The position numbers and the translations under genes are program-made. From the NCBI GenBank assembly GCA_016215025.1, contig JACRMI010000088.1:32436-96435 (forward strand): DNA of 64,000 bases, read 5' to 3'. Of this stretch, positions 1 through 8,259 are shown one piece after another (the stretch's first letter is position 1; each line of letters starts with the position of its first letter). The notes beneath the pieces are model-generated. The model was given only the letters and a program-made list of their open reading frames with translations, ran no database searches and had not been told where the DNA came from. Source of the stretch: Chloroflexota bacterium (GTDB lineage: Bacteria; Chloroflexota; Anaerolineae; UBA4142).

Positions 1-837
1 AATCCCCAGTCCTTTGACGAGCATTTGAAGGGCTACAATAACCAGCACAACGATAAACACACGCCGAATCATCGTGCTGCGGATGCGCATCATGATGCGG
101 GTGCCAAAGGTTGCGCCGATCAAGACGCCCATCGCGACGGGCGCGGCGATAAAGGGATTGACATCCCCGCGCACGAAATAGACACCGGCGCTCGCGGCCG
201 CGGTTACGCCGATCATCAAATTGCTGGTCGCCGTCGAAACCTTCATTGGCAATTTCATCGCAATGTCCATGGCCGGCACTTTGAGCACGCCGCTGCCGAT
301 GCCCAATAGCCCAGAGACCGCACCGGCGATGAACATCAAGGGCAATCCGTACCGCGCGCCGCGCACATTGTATTTGACGAGTCGGTTCAGCGCGGCGTCG
401 TAATACGATCCTCCCAGTTGGAGAAAACCGGCGATGGGTCCCATCTCTACGCCGATGGGCAACTCGCTATCGCGTCGCCGAAACATCGCATAAGCGGAAT
501 ATGCCAACACGATACCAAAGATGATGAACAACCCAGGTCCGCCCACAAAGCCGGCGATGAACGCGCCGACGATCGCACCCAGGGTCGTACCGATTTCGAG
601 AAACATCGCCACGCGAATGTTCGTTACGCCGTCGCGCAAGTACGCCGCGGCTGCGCCCGACGACGTCGCAATGACGGACACGATGCTTGCGCCAATCGCA
701 TAATGAATGTCGATGCCGAGCACAAGCGTTAGAATGGGCACGAGAATTACGCCGCCGCCCAATCCCAGGAGCGCGCCAAAAATTCCTGCGCCAATTGAGA
801 CGAGAAATGTTTCCAGCAAAAACAATAGTGCAACCAA
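1..837 (-). CDS. TauE/SafE family membrane permease (partial, C-terminus off the window)
   Basis: Reading the minus strand gives an uninterrupted hydrophobic protein that runs off the left edge. It has several membrane segments and the glycine-rich element GALLGLGGGVILVP, repeated in looser form as GLLGIGSGVLKVPAMD. This two-fold arrangement is typical of TauE/SafE (DUF81) permeases, which are associated with export of sulfite, sulfoacetate and other anions. The start is uncertain: a TTG at 837 begins just before the first membrane helix and there is no good ATG in frame; a GTG further upstream is also possible. The C-terminal end is missing. Substrate cannot be told from the sequence. Confidence 0.85.
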   Translation of the reverse strand, partial: MVALLFLLETFLVSIGAGIFGALLGLGGGVILVPILTLVLGIDIHYAIGASIVSVIATSSGAAAAYLRDGVTNIRVAMFLEIGTTLGAIVGAFIAGFVGGPGLFIIFGIVLAYSAYAMFRRRDSELPIGVEMGPIAGFLQLGGSYYDAALNRLVKYNVRGARYGLPLMFIAGAVSGLLGIGSGVLKVPAMDIAMKLPMKVSTATSNLMIGVTAAASAGVYFVRGDVNPFIAAPVAMGVLIGATFGTRIMMRIRSTMIRRVFIVVLVIVALQMLVKGLGI

Positions 838-1017
838 TGATGAGTCCTGTCTTAAAGGTTGATGAGAAATTGCGAAAACATTATGCACCGAAACGCATAA
901 GGATGCAACCTAATACGATAACATAGTCTTTACATGTTCTGCATAATTTCTTCACAGCTTTGGTTTAGAGTGCAATCAGAAACGCGGACACAACCGCGGA
1001 AAAATTAGGAGGTTACA

Positions 1018-1866
1018 ATGAAAAAGTTTCTCGTGATTGGAGCAACTGCCGCGTTGATTGCGCTCATAAGCGTTGCCACGTTCGGCACCACGTCGGCGTT
1101 TGCTCAAGGACCTGTGCAAGGTGGCAAAGCGCCCCTGTCAGGTCTTGGCAGAGGATCCGGCATCGGTGGACCGCAGAATTCACTCGTCGCCGTCGCCGCG
1201 AAACTGTTTGGCATGGATGCGCAGACACTGCTTCAGCAACTCTACGGTGGCAAGACCATCGCCGATGTCGCCAAGGAAAAGAATGTTGCGACCGACAAGA
1301 TCATCGAGGCGTTTGTCGCGGAGCGCGCAGAAGCGCTCAAAACCGCCGTTACGAACGGTCGCCTGACCCAAGCGCAAGCTGACGCGCAACTCGCGTTGAT
1401 GAAAACCAATGCGCAAGCGGAACTGACGCGCAAGTTCACAGCGCCTACGTTGGGCGCAGGACGTGGTCAGCAAAATTCCATCGTCTCGGTTGCTGCAACC
1501 TTGTTCGGCATGGATACGCAGACATTGTTGCAACAGCTCTACGGTGGCAAGACCATCGCCGATGTCGCGAAAGAAAAGAACGTTTCGACGGACAAGATCA
1601 TCGAATCCTTTGTTGCATCGCGTGCAGAGCAGCTCAAGACCGCCGTGGCGAACAATCGACTGACGCAGGCGCAAGCCGATGCGCAGCTCGCGCTGATGAA
1701 GGCGAACGCGCAAGCGGAATTGACGCGCAAGTTCACGGCACCAGCGCCTGGCGCTGGACGCGGGCAGGGCATGATGGGGCAAGGACGTGGGCAGAATATG
1801 ATGGGTCCTGGTTCTCCGAACCAGAATCGCCCAGGCGTACAACCGTTCCAACGCGGCTGGCGCTAA
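1018..1866 (+). CDS. Secreted protein with two ~100-residue internal repeats
   Basis: The 282-residue protein begins with a clear signal peptide ending in TSAFAQ, after an AGGAGG ribosome binding site. The mature part holds two nearly identical units, each beginning VAA.LFGMD and containing QTLLQQLYGGKTIADVAKEK, then RLTQAQADAQLALMK, and ending TRKFTAP. A Gly/Met/Arg-rich tail (GAGRGQGMMGQGRGQ) closes the protein. The LTQAQAD...L helix pairs resemble small helical envelope proteins common in Chloroflexota and Firmicutes. Close similarity of the repeats at DNA level indicates a recent internal duplication. Function is not known; extracellular or cell-surface location is inferred from the signal peptide. 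Confidence 0.8.
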   Translation: MKKFLVIGATAALIALISVATFGTTSAFAQGPVQGGKAPLSGLGRGSGIGGPQNSLVAVAAKLFGMDAQTLLQQLYGGKTIADVAKEKNVATDKIIEAFVAERAEALKTAVTNGRLTQAQADAQLALMKTNAQAELTRKFTAPTLGAGRGQQNSIVSVAATLFGMDTQTLLQQLYGGKTIADVAKEKNVSTDKIIESFVASRAEQLKTAVANNRLTQAQADAQLALMKANAQAELTRKFTAPAPGAGRGQGMMGQGRGQNMMGPGSPNQNRPGVQPFQRGWR

Positions 1867-1877
1867 AATTCACGAAG

Positions 1878-1910
1878 AAATGCGACGCTCCCTGGCGGAG
1901 CGTCGCATTT
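1878..1910 (+). terminator. Intrinsic terminator after the repeat protein
   Basis: A perfect 14-bp stem (1878-1891 pairing with 1897-1910) closes a 5-nt loop, 12 nt after the stop codon. The stem ends in TTT followed by AATTTT. Confidence 0.85.
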
Positions 1911-1926
1911 AATTTTCACCAGGGTA

Positions 1927-1955
1927 TTGACAACCCTATTTGTCGATAGTAAACT
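1927..1955 (+). promoter_or_regulatory. Sigma-70-type promoter upstream of the LysM gene
   Basis: TTGACA at 1927-1932 is separated by 17 nt from TAAACT at 1950-1955. It lies about 165 nt upstream of the LysM start, leaving a long leader that contains a strong AAAGGAGGTGA motif at about 2003 not followed by a substantial ORF. Confidence 0.6.
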
Positions 1956-2118
1956 GGCTTTAGATAGGATAGCCCTAACAATCTGGTCGAATGGTTCAAC
2001 GCAAAAGGAGGTGAAGGAAAGGCAAGGATGGTTTTCTGTCTCTCGGTCCATCTCTGAGTTGTCGTCAATCAGTTTAGTGTGGGCTGGTTTATCACATGAG
2101 CCAGTCAAAGGAGACGAT

Positions 2119-2580
2119 ATGCGTAATCTCTTGATTCTGTGCTTGGTTGTTTTGGTCGCGTTCTTGCTTGTTGCCGCGAGTCCCAGTAAGGCGTCTGCCG
2201 CAAGTCCAACCTACCACGTCGTGCAGCCAGGGCAAAATCTTTCCTGGATTGCAAGCTGGTACCATGTCGATATGTGGACGCTTGCGCGCGTGAATGGCGT
2301 TTTGAATCCCAATTACATTTACGTGGGCCAAGTCCTCTTCATTCCTGGTGGCTATCCTAATCCGTACCCCTGTCCCGGTTGTTGGTATCCTGCGCCCAAG
2401 CCCCATCCTTATCCCGGTCCGATTTATCGCTGTGCTTATCGTGTGCAGTACGGCGATACGATGTCGGGTATCGCGTGGCGCTTGGGAATGGATCCGTGGA
2501 CACTCGCGCGGTACAATGGTGTCTATAACATGAATTGGATCTACGCCGGCCAAGTGCTTCGGGTTCCTGGTTGTTATTAA
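2119..2580 (+). CDS. Secreted protein with two LysM domains
   Basis: The protein is 153 residues. The ATG at 2119 follows AAAGGAGACGAT and starts a signal peptide (MRNLLILCLVVLVAF...). Two LysM repeats follow: YHVVQPGQNLSWIASWYHVD with PNYIYVGQVLFIPG, and YRVQYGDTMSGIAWRLGMDP with NWIYAGQVLRVPG. They are joined by a Pro/Tyr/Gly-rich linker of about 35 residues. LysM domains bind peptidoglycan or other N-acetylglucosamine polymers, so a cell-wall-associated role is likely. No catalytic domain is present. An open frame extends further upstream, but it runs through the promoter and has no start with a ribosome binding site. Confidence 0.88.
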   Translation: MRNLLILCLVVLVAFLLVAASPSKASAASPTYHVVQPGQNLSWIASWYHVDMWTLARVNGVLNPNYIYVGQVLFIPGGYPNPYPCPGCWYPAPKPHPYPGPIYRCAYRVQYGDTMSGIAWRLGMDPWTLARYNGVYNMNWIYAGQVLRVPGCY

Positions 2581-2585
2581 GATTG

Positions 2586-2620
2586 AAATGAAACGAGGGC
2601 TAGCTGCCCTCGTTTCATTT
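2586..2620. terminator. Bidirectional terminator shared by convergent LysM and MFS genes
   Basis: A perfect 15-bp inverted repeat (2586-2600 with 2606-2620) with a 5-nt loop and A/T-rich flanks on both sides. The stop codon of the minus-strand MFS gene lies inside the right arm. Confidence 0.85.
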
Positions 2621-3799
2621 TGTCATCCGCGCATTCATTACCGCGATAATCGTCGCGCCGAAAAGAAACAGTGCGGCGATTTCAAACGGTGCGTAAACAT
2701 GGACGCGCTCCCACAACTCGCCGCCGACGAAAGGCCCCACCGCCAGTCCGATGCCTTGCGCGGTGGCAATCGCTCCTAGGAATAATCCTCGCGCATTCGC
2801 CGGAACATATTCCATCACCAGCGCATTCCACGCCGGAACTAACAGCGCATAGCCGATGCCAGCCACCGTCGCGCCTGCAGTCACGATGAGGGGATTGATC
2901 GAGAGCGGCGCGCCTGCGAATGGAATCGCCACAAGTATCAAGCCGAGAATCAACGGCAGTTGGCGACCATGTCGGTCCGCCCATTGACCGGCGGGAATAA
3001 TCAATGCGGCGGTGATGATGCTGGGCGGAATCAAAATCAATGCGAATTGGTCCGGCGTGAGATTCATGACTTGCTTGCCGAAGAGTGAAATCAGCGGCAG
3101 CATCATGCCGAGAGCGAATGTCAACAACAAACCGATGACGAGCAAACGTGTCAGCGTCGCATCCAATTGTCCCAGGACCGTGCGAAACGATTGCAATTCC
3201 GAATGTGCCACAGCTTGATGCGTCCTCGCTTCGCGCACGAACGCGACGACAAGCACGAACGCAATCATCACAATCACAAAGCAAATGACGAATGCCGTCT
3301 CGTAATTGACGTGCCCCAGCAAAAATCCTCCCGCGATTGGTCCGATGGCAATGCCGCCGAGCATCACCATGTTGACGATACCCAGTACCAAGCCGTATCG
3401 TTCGCGACCATACACATCGGCGATGCCGGCGTAGATCGCAGGCCAGATGCATCCCGCGCCAATGCCATTGACGATGTTGAGGAAAAGAAACAGCGATTGC
3501 GATTCGACACGCGGCATGAGAAGAATCGGCAGAGCCGACAGCGCGACTCCAATCAACAACACCGGCTTGCGTGCCCAGCGATCGGCCGCCCAGCCTGCGG
3601 GTGTGCGCGCTAAAATATCGGCGATGAGATACGACGATAACGTAACGCCGATCGCGTCTGCACCTTCGTGCATTTGATCGTTCAGGTAGAGCGGAAACAG
3701 CGCGATGAGTTCAACGCCGTGCGCGATTTCCATCAGTACGATGGTGGCGAGGAAGATGAAGAAGGTGCGGTGGTTAGAGATTATATATTGGAGATTCAT
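2615..3799 (-). CDS. Major facilitator superfamily transporter
   Basis: The protein is 394 residues with about twelve hydrophobic segments. The MFS signature between helices 2 and 3 reads GWAADRWARKPVLLIG, and a counterpart in the second half reads GQWADRHGRQLPLILG. This matches single-component secondary transporters (12-TM drug/metabolite efflux types). Substrate is not deducible. Gene order gives no partner: the next gene on this strand is an unrelated DinB-like protein, and the space between them carries a repeat-word array. Confidence 0.88.
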   Translation of the reverse strand: MNLQYIISNHRTFFIFLATIVLMEIAHGVELIALFPLYLNDQMHEGADAIGVTLSSYLIADILARTPAGWAADRWARKPVLLIGVALSALPILLMPRVESQSLFLFLNIVNGIGAGCIWPAIYAGIADVYGRERYGLVLGIVNMVMLGGIAIGPIAGGFLLGHVNYETAFVICFVIVMIAFVLVVAFVREARTHQAVAHSELQSFRTVLGQLDATLTRLLVIGLLLTFALGMMLPLISLFGKQVMNLTPDQFALILIPPSIITAALIIPAGQWADRHGRQLPLILGLILVAIPFAGAPLSINPLIVTAGATVAGIGYALLVPAWNALVMEYVPANARGLFLGAIATAQGIGLAVGPFVGGELWERVHVYAPFEIAALFLFGATIIAVMNARMTK

Positions 3800-3870
3800 G
3801 GTGGCGTGGTGCGTGATGCGTGAATGTCACCCTGAGCGAAGTCGAAGAGTCACGCATCACGCATTGCGTA

Positions 3871-4377
3871 TTATGCTTTGCGTTTTAGAATGTCGTTGCG
3901 ATGAAATTTGTCGTGGATGACGAGGATGCGAAACATTCCCTGGACCGTTTGATTGCCCCAGACCACGTGCGCGCCTGAGCGTTCGAGTTGCGCGGGTGTG
4001 AGTGTCTCCAACCATGCGAGTGTGTCCGCCCGAGTTTCATTCAACGCCGCGAGTACTTGATCGAGCGATTTCTCTTCCCAGCGTTTCGTCATCCACGCGT
4101 TGAACTTGTCGAGCTCAAATTCGCCGGGAAAGTCCGGATACTCGGCGGCGAATTCTTTCAATTGCAATGGTGATTCTTTGGCGACCATCATCTTGGCAAA
4201 TTTTACATTCACCGATTCCGCCATTGCCGTGTGCGCCAGCACATCTTTGATCGACCAGCCGCCTTTGTACGGACGCACCATCACCTCACGCGGCACCTCC
4301 GCAAATGAATCGAGCAGCTTGGCGCGCTCGGCGATTAATTTTTCCTTGATGCTAGAAATCATGTCAGGTGTGGACAT
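3871..4377 (-). CDS. DinB/ClbS-like four-helix protein
   Basis: The protein is 168 residues when started at the ATG at 4377 (MSTPDMISSIKEK); the frame is open further upstream but through repeat DNA. It shows the layout of the DinB/DUF1706 four-helix bundle: an amphipathic first helix, GGWSIKDVLAHTAMAE carrying a putative metal histidine, and a C-terminal VIHDKFHRNDIL helix with further histidines. Such proteins are putative metal-dependent hydrolases or thiol transferases of mostly unknown substrate. Two other DinB-type proteins occur in this window (20360 and 39584). Confidence 0.7.
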   Translation of the reverse strand: MSTPDMISSIKEKLIAERAKLLDSFAEVPREVMVRPYKGGWSIKDVLAHTAMAESVNVKFAKMMVAKESPLQLKEFAAEYPDFPGEFELDKFNAWMTKRWEEKSLDQVLAALNETRADTLAWLETLTPAQLERSGAHVVWGNQTVQGMFRILVIHDKFHRNDILKRKA

Positions 4378-4422
4378 GGGGTGTCTCCGAGACCGTAGAG
4401 ACCCTAACACAATGAAAACGAT

Positions 4423-4490
4423 TGTCACTCTGAGCGAAGTGAAGGATCTCATTCTTTGCAGAACGAGATGCTTCTCCGCTCAGCATGACA
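4423..4490. repeat. REP-like palindromic element (TGTCA..CTGAGCG family)
   Basis: The element begins TGTCACTCTGAGCG and ends CGCTCAGCATGACA, with imperfect inverted arms. Related elements lie at about 3820, 35884, 50938, 62081 and 62721. Confidence 0.75.
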
Positions 4491-4550
4491 TTTTGTTAGG
4501 CGTTCTTGGGGTCTGAACAAAGTGCGCCCATTATACTTGGGTGAATCCCA

Positions 4551-4579
4551 TTGCGCAAGATAATCGTTCAGCGTATAAT
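4551..4579 (+). promoter_or_regulatory. Possible promoter overlapping the annotated start of the TlpA gene
   Basis: TTGCGC (4551-4556) is followed after 17 nt by TATAAT (4574-4579), which overlaps the first candidate ATG (4578). If it is used, transcription would start near 4586-4587, exactly at an in-frame GTG codon, giving a leaderless mRNA. Confidence 0.4.
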
Positions 4580-5120
4580 GCCCGGCGTGAGCCAATTGAA
4601 ATGGTATTCGTTGATCGCATCGATTGCGATTTTGGGCGGCGCGTGGATTCACCTCACGCGGGTGCCAACCACCGACCAAGTGATTGCCAATGTCGCGGCG
4701 CACGTCGATTTTCAAGCGCCTGATTTTACGTTATCGACACTCGATGGCAAATCCATGGCGCTCAAAGATTTGCGCGGACAAGTGGTGCTCATTAATTTCT
4801 GGGCAACCTGGTGTCAGCCGTGTCGCGCGGAAATGCAAGATATTCAAGCGGCGTATCGACAACATCCTGAAGGATTCGTCGTGCTTGCGATCAACAACGC
4901 GGAAGGCGATATTGTGGTTCGAAATTTCGCCAATGAATTTCAACTCACCTTTCCGATTCTGCTCGATTCGGATAGCGCGGTAACGCGGCTGTATCGCGTG
5001 CAAGGTTTACCGACTTCGTACTTTATTGATCGGTCCGGTATCGTGCGGGCGGCAAACATCGGCGCAATGAATCGCGCTTACATACAGGCCCAAATCACAT
5101 CGTTGAGTGCGCGCCAATGA
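4578..5120 (+). CDS. TlpA/ResA-type membrane-anchored thiol-disulfide oxidoreductase
   Basis: A single N-terminal membrane anchor (WYSLIASIAILGGAWIHL) precedes a thioredoxin-fold redoxin domain. The active site is FWATWCQPCRAEM and the cis-proline loop is GLPTSYFIDRSG. Proteins of this type reduce or oxidise disulfides outside the membrane, often in cytochrome c maturation. The ATG at 4578 gives 180 residues; a GTG three codons downstream is an alternative if the overlapping promoter is real. The gene overlaps the next one by 4 nt (ATGA), so the two are probably translationally coupled. Confidence 0.88.
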   Translation: MPGVSQLKWYSLIASIAILGGAWIHLTRVPTTDQVIANVAAHVDFQAPDFTLSTLDGKSMALKDLRGQVVLINFWATWCQPCRAEMQDIQAAYRQHPEGFVVLAINNAEGDIVVRNFANEFQLTFPILLDSDSAVTRLYRVQGLPTSYFIDRSGIVRAANIGAMNRAYIQAQITSLSARQ

Positions 5121-5914
5121 TGCCGATCATTCAAGTGGGTCCAGCATCGATTCAATCCCTTGTTCTCGCGTTGCTCATTGCTATCTGGCTAGGCGCATCG
5201 ATCACCGAACGGCAAGCCAAACGACGTGGCATTCGTTCTGATGATGTCTGGAACATTATGCTCATCGGCATCGCGGCGACGATTCTGTTTGGGCGAATCG
5301 TTTTCATCTTGCAAAACTCAATGATTTACGCGAGCCAGCCATTCGATATGTTTTCGCTGACGGCGAGCGCGTTGTCGCTGGATTATGGCATCGCCGGTGG
5401 AGCTATCGCCGCTTATACATACGTGGTCTGGCGCAATATTTCGTTCGCGCGTTTCGCCGATGCGTTAGCTCCAGGCGCATTGATTGCCCTCGCCATCATT
5501 ACGATCGGGCAATTGCTGAACGGCGATGCCATCGGCACGCCAACCGATTTGCCCTGGGCGATTTCGCTTTGGGGTGATCTGCGTCATCCAGTCCAAATCT
5601 ATTTGGCGATGATCACACTCATCGGTGCGATCGTCGTTTGGCAGCTCGCGCGCCGACCGTTGCATGATGGATCGATTGCGTTGTTTGCGATTGCGTGGTA
5701 CAGCGCCGCGCGCGTTTTCATCGATGGATTTCGCGGCGATGAAACACTTTTGGGCGGTGGTTATCGCCTGAGCCAAATGGTTGCTTTCATCGTTCTTTTG
5801 ATGGCGTTGTGGGCAATGTCCCGACTGGAAGGTAAACCAGAACCCCGTTTTCTGGTCGGTTCGGCAAAAAACAATGCAGACTCAGTCGAGAAATCGGGTT
5901 TCTCAAATGACTAG
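5117..5914 (+). CDS. Divergent prolipoprotein diacylglyceryl transferase (Lgt)-like membrane protein
   Basis: A 265-residue multi-pass protein with the Lgt layout: IGQLLNGDAIG where Lgt has its GRIGNFINGE-type signature, HPVQIYLA matching the HP.QLYE motif, and ARVFIDGFRGDE matching the R..EFFR region. The usually invariant Arg and first Asn of the signature are replaced here by Thr and Gln, so classical transferase activity is doubtful. It overlaps the TlpA gene by 4 nt, and its 3' end overlaps the start of the XdhC fragment gene. The last 30 or so codons contain repeat-like DNA (a variant of GAGAAACCCGATTTCTC), suggesting the C-terminus was extended by an inserted repeat. Confidence 0.68.
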   Translation: MMPIIQVGPASIQSLVLALLIAIWLGASITERQAKRRGIRSDDVWNIMLIGIAATILFGRIVFILQNSMIYASQPFDMFSLTASALSLDYGIAGGAIAAYTYVVWRNISFARFADALAPGALIALAIITIGQLLNGDAIGTPTDLPWAISLWGDLRHPVQIYLAMITLIGAIVVWQLARRPLHDGSIALFAIAWYSAARVFIDGFRGDETLLGGGYRLSQMVAFIVLLMALWAMSRLEGKPEPRFLVGSAKNNADSVEKSGFSND

Positions 5915-6239
5915 AAACGAGAACGGCATGAGAGATATGATTTCGACGATTAACGCATGGCAAGCGCGCGGCGACGCTGTCGCGATGGCCACTGTCGTCA
6001 AAGCGGGCGGCTCAACTCCGCGACCGATTGCGGCGAAGATGATCGTCAACTCGCGCGGCGAATTTGCTGGCTCGGTGAGCGGCGGCTGCGTCGAGGGAGC
6101 CGTGATCGAAGAAGCGTTAGGCGTCATCAAGACCGGCAAATCCAAGTTGGTCAAATATGGCATTGCGGATGAGACGGCTTGGGATGTCGGATTATCGTGC
6201 GGGGGAATGATTGAAGTATTTGTGGAATTAGTGCGATAG
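5907..6239 (+). CDS. XdhC/CoxI family protein, N-terminal domain only
   Basis: The protein is 110 residues from the ATG at 5907, which overlaps the stop of the Lgt-like gene; the ATG at 5928 is an alternative. It matches the short XdhC/CoxI N-terminal domain: VVKAGGSTPRPIAAKMIVN, GSVSGGCVEGAVIEEAL and VGLSCGGMIEVFVE, with the conserved cysteines. XdhC proteins insert or sulfurate the molybdenum cofactor of xanthine-dehydrogenase-type enzymes. The Rossmann half lies in the separate downstream gene, so the family is encoded here as two polypeptides. No molybdoenzyme is in the window. Confidence 0.82.
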   Translation: MTRNENGMRDMISTINAWQARGDAVAMATVVKAGGSTPRPIAAKMIVNSRGEFAGSVSGGCVEGAVIEEALGVIKTGKSKLVKYGIADETAWDVGLSCGGMIEVFVELVR

Positions 6240-6340
6240 TATGTTAGTGAAATAGTTGCCCACGAATCCGCGCGAATCTTCACGAATCAAAAAATAAAAT
6301 TTGCCTTTTGGGATTCGCGAGATTACGGGGGGAAAATAGT

Positions 6341-7090
6341 ATGAGTCTATTCGACGAAATAAAACGCAATCTCGCAGATGAAGTGTTGTGCGCTGTGGCG
6401 ACAGTCCTCAACGGCGAACGGCTCGGTGCAAAAATACTAGCCTATCCGGATGGTCGGGTCTCCGGTGATTTGGGCGATGCCGCATTGCAAACCCAGGTCG
6501 TCCATGATGCCTTGCGCGCGATGCAGATCGAGCAGTCGGAGAATTGCGTGTATGGTGAGATGCAAGTCTTTATCGATGTCTTTGCGCCCAAGCCCAAGTT
6601 GATTATTTTCGGCGGCGTGCATACGGCGATTCCGTTGACCCGATTCGCGCAGGCACTTGGCTTTCGCGTGACCGTTGTCGATGGGCGCAGTCGTTTCGCC
6701 ACACGCGAACGTTTTCCCACCGCCGATGAACTCATTGTCGCGTGGCCCGATGAAGTCATCGCGCAAACGCGGACGCGCATCGATTCGTCAACCTACATCG
6801 CGATTCTAACGCACGACCCCAAGTTCGATATTCCCGCGCTCAAAGCATTATCGACGACAAATGCGCCGCGTTATATCGGCGCAATGGGCTCGCGCGAAAC
6901 GCGCAAACAACACTTTGCCGAACTGCGTGCCAGTGGTGTGTCAGAGGAATTTTTATCGCGCGTGTATGGCCCGGTTGGATTAGACTTGGGCGCGCGGACA
7001 CCGGAGGAAATGGCGCTCGCTATCATCGCAGAAATTTTGGCGGTGAGAAGGGGTAGGTCAGGTGGTTTTTTGAGCGCCGCCGAAAAATAA
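6341..7090 (+). CDS. XdhC family protein with C-terminal Rossmann domain
   Basis: The protein is 249 residues from an ATG preceded by GGGGGGAAAAT. The N-terminal part keeps a degenerate CoxI-like region (VLNGERLGAKILAYPDG) and the C-terminal part is the XdhC Rossmann fold: LIIFGGVHTAIPLTRFAQAL, VVDGRSRFAT and the signature YIGAMGSRETRKQHF, followed by GLDLGARTPEEMALAIIAEI. It probably works with the preceding gene in molybdenum cofactor handling. The 101-nt gap between them contains a short array of the word CACGAATC. Confidence 0.85.
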   Translation: MSLFDEIKRNLADEVLCAVATVLNGERLGAKILAYPDGRVSGDLGDAALQTQVVHDALRAMQIEQSENCVYGEMQVFIDVFAPKPKLIIFGGVHTAIPLTRFAQALGFRVTVVDGRSRFATRERFPTADELIVAWPDEVIAQTRTRIDSSTYIAILTHDPKFDIPALKALSTTNAPRYIGAMGSRETRKQHFAELRASGVSEEFLSRVYGPVGLDLGARTPEEMALAIIAEILAVRRGRSGGFLSAAEK

Positions 7091-7116
7091 AAATCGCCGC
7101 AGCGCGCGGCGATTTT
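7090..7116 (+). terminator. Intrinsic terminator after xdhC
   Basis: An 11-bp perfect stem (7090-7100 with 7106-7116), 5-nt loop, right arm ending in TTTT then GTTT. It begins at the last base of the stop codon. Confidence 0.75.
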
Positions 7117-7179
7117 GTTTGTAGCGCGGGCCGCTAGCCCGCCGCGAGCGCGGCACCTTTGGTGCCGAAGCCGCTCGCT

Positions 7180-8064
7180 CTACAACCCCACATCCTTCAA
7201 CAGTTGTTTGCCCAGATCAGTGACGATGACATTGCCATTGGACTCGGCAAGCAGCTTGCCATGTTGCAACCGCATCATACGCGGCTGTATCTGTCCCTCT
7301 TCGAGTTTCATGTCTTGCCAAAGCGTTCGCAAGGTTATCTTGCTCATTTGATTTACGTACGCCAGAATGAATAGCGTCGTCGAATCCAAAAGTGTTTCCA
7401 ACTCATCGCGGTTCAAGCGATACAGTTCGAGCAAGTTGTATCGAAAAGGAGTCGGCGCGCTAGACGGAGAATTATTTTCGGGTGGCAGAGCCAGTCCCCA
7501 ATTTTTTCCGTTTTGAATCGCGCGATACTTGACCATTTGCATGACGTTCAACTTCGCAAGCAGTTTATCGAGCAAGAGGGTCTGTTGCAAATCGTCGGGA
7601 AATTTAAAAGACTCGATATTGTTATAACGCGCCGCCAGCTCAGTCTCCGCAAACTCGTACAAATAGCGATCACGTGCGGCTTGATCGATAAAGAGCAGCA
7701 TCTTGGCATCGACCACGAGCATGTCGTTCAAGTCCTGCACATCGCCAATAGGATCAAACATCGATTGCACGGTGAGAATTAAATCGAGCGTGTCGGTTGC
7801 TCGGTATTCGACCCCTTTTTTGGAACGCATCGAAGTGGACACGCCCAACTGCTCGCTGTAGAAAACCGTGTGACCGCGTCGCTCCAATTCGGTAAGAGCT
7901 TTTTTGGTCCAATTCGACCAAGTGGTGGCGGATTGGGGCGACCAGAGCATGACAATCAACCGCGTTTGGCTGGTAGCGTTTTGAAGTGATTGAAAGCGGG
8001 GTATAAAAGTTCGCGTAAAGTAATTACGGAGACGTAACGTATGGAGTGTGTCAGATAGAGCCAT
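7180..8064 (-). CDS. Uncharacterised protein with nucleotide-fold-like N-terminus and winged-helix-like C-terminus
   Basis: The protein is 294 residues and is not recognised as a family member. Residues 36-150 alternate strands and helices (LIVMLWSP, GHTVFYSEQLG, DLILTVQSM, AKMLLFID), which is reminiscent of TIR/SEFIR or deoxyribosyltransferase-like folds. The C-terminal 70 residues (ITLRTLWQDMKLEEGQIQPR..LGKQLLKD) look like a winged-helix domain. A middle linker is rich in Ser/Pro (ENNSPSSAPTP). There are no membrane segments or signal peptide. It stands alone between an xdhC terminator and an HD-domain gene. A sensor or regulatory role is a guess only. Confidence 0.6.
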   Translation of the reverse strand: MALSDTLHTLRLRNYFTRTFIPRFQSLQNATSQTRLIVMLWSPQSATTWSNWTKKALTELERRGHTVFYSEQLGVSTSMRSKKGVEYRATDTLDLILTVQSMFDPIGDVQDLNDMLVVDAKMLLFIDQAARDRYLYEFAETELAARYNNIESFKFPDDLQQTLLLDKLLAKLNVMQMVKYRAIQNGKNWGLALPPENNSPSSAPTPFRYNLLELYRLNRDELETLLDSTTLFILAYVNQMSKITLRTLWQDMKLEEGQIQPRMMRLQHGKLLAESNGNVIVTDLGKQLLKDVGL

Positions 8065-8259
8065 GGCACCTTTGCCTCAAGAGTAGGGGCTGCGATGACA
8101 AGTTAACATTGTTGGCGCTATTTTACTTGGGTTTGTGAGTTTAGGCAATAGACAATTGGGTGCTCAGTAGCCGCTTGGAACACGCGGTCTCTCAGTTAAA
8201 AGCTTACTGATTGAATAGGGCAGGAACTGGACTAGTTGCCAATTCCCGCCCCACGAAAT

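Noticed and set aside
4578..5914. Cytochrome c maturation operon
   Set aside because: TlpA and a membrane partner are present, but there is no CcdA, ResB or CcsA; the second protein fits Lgt better.
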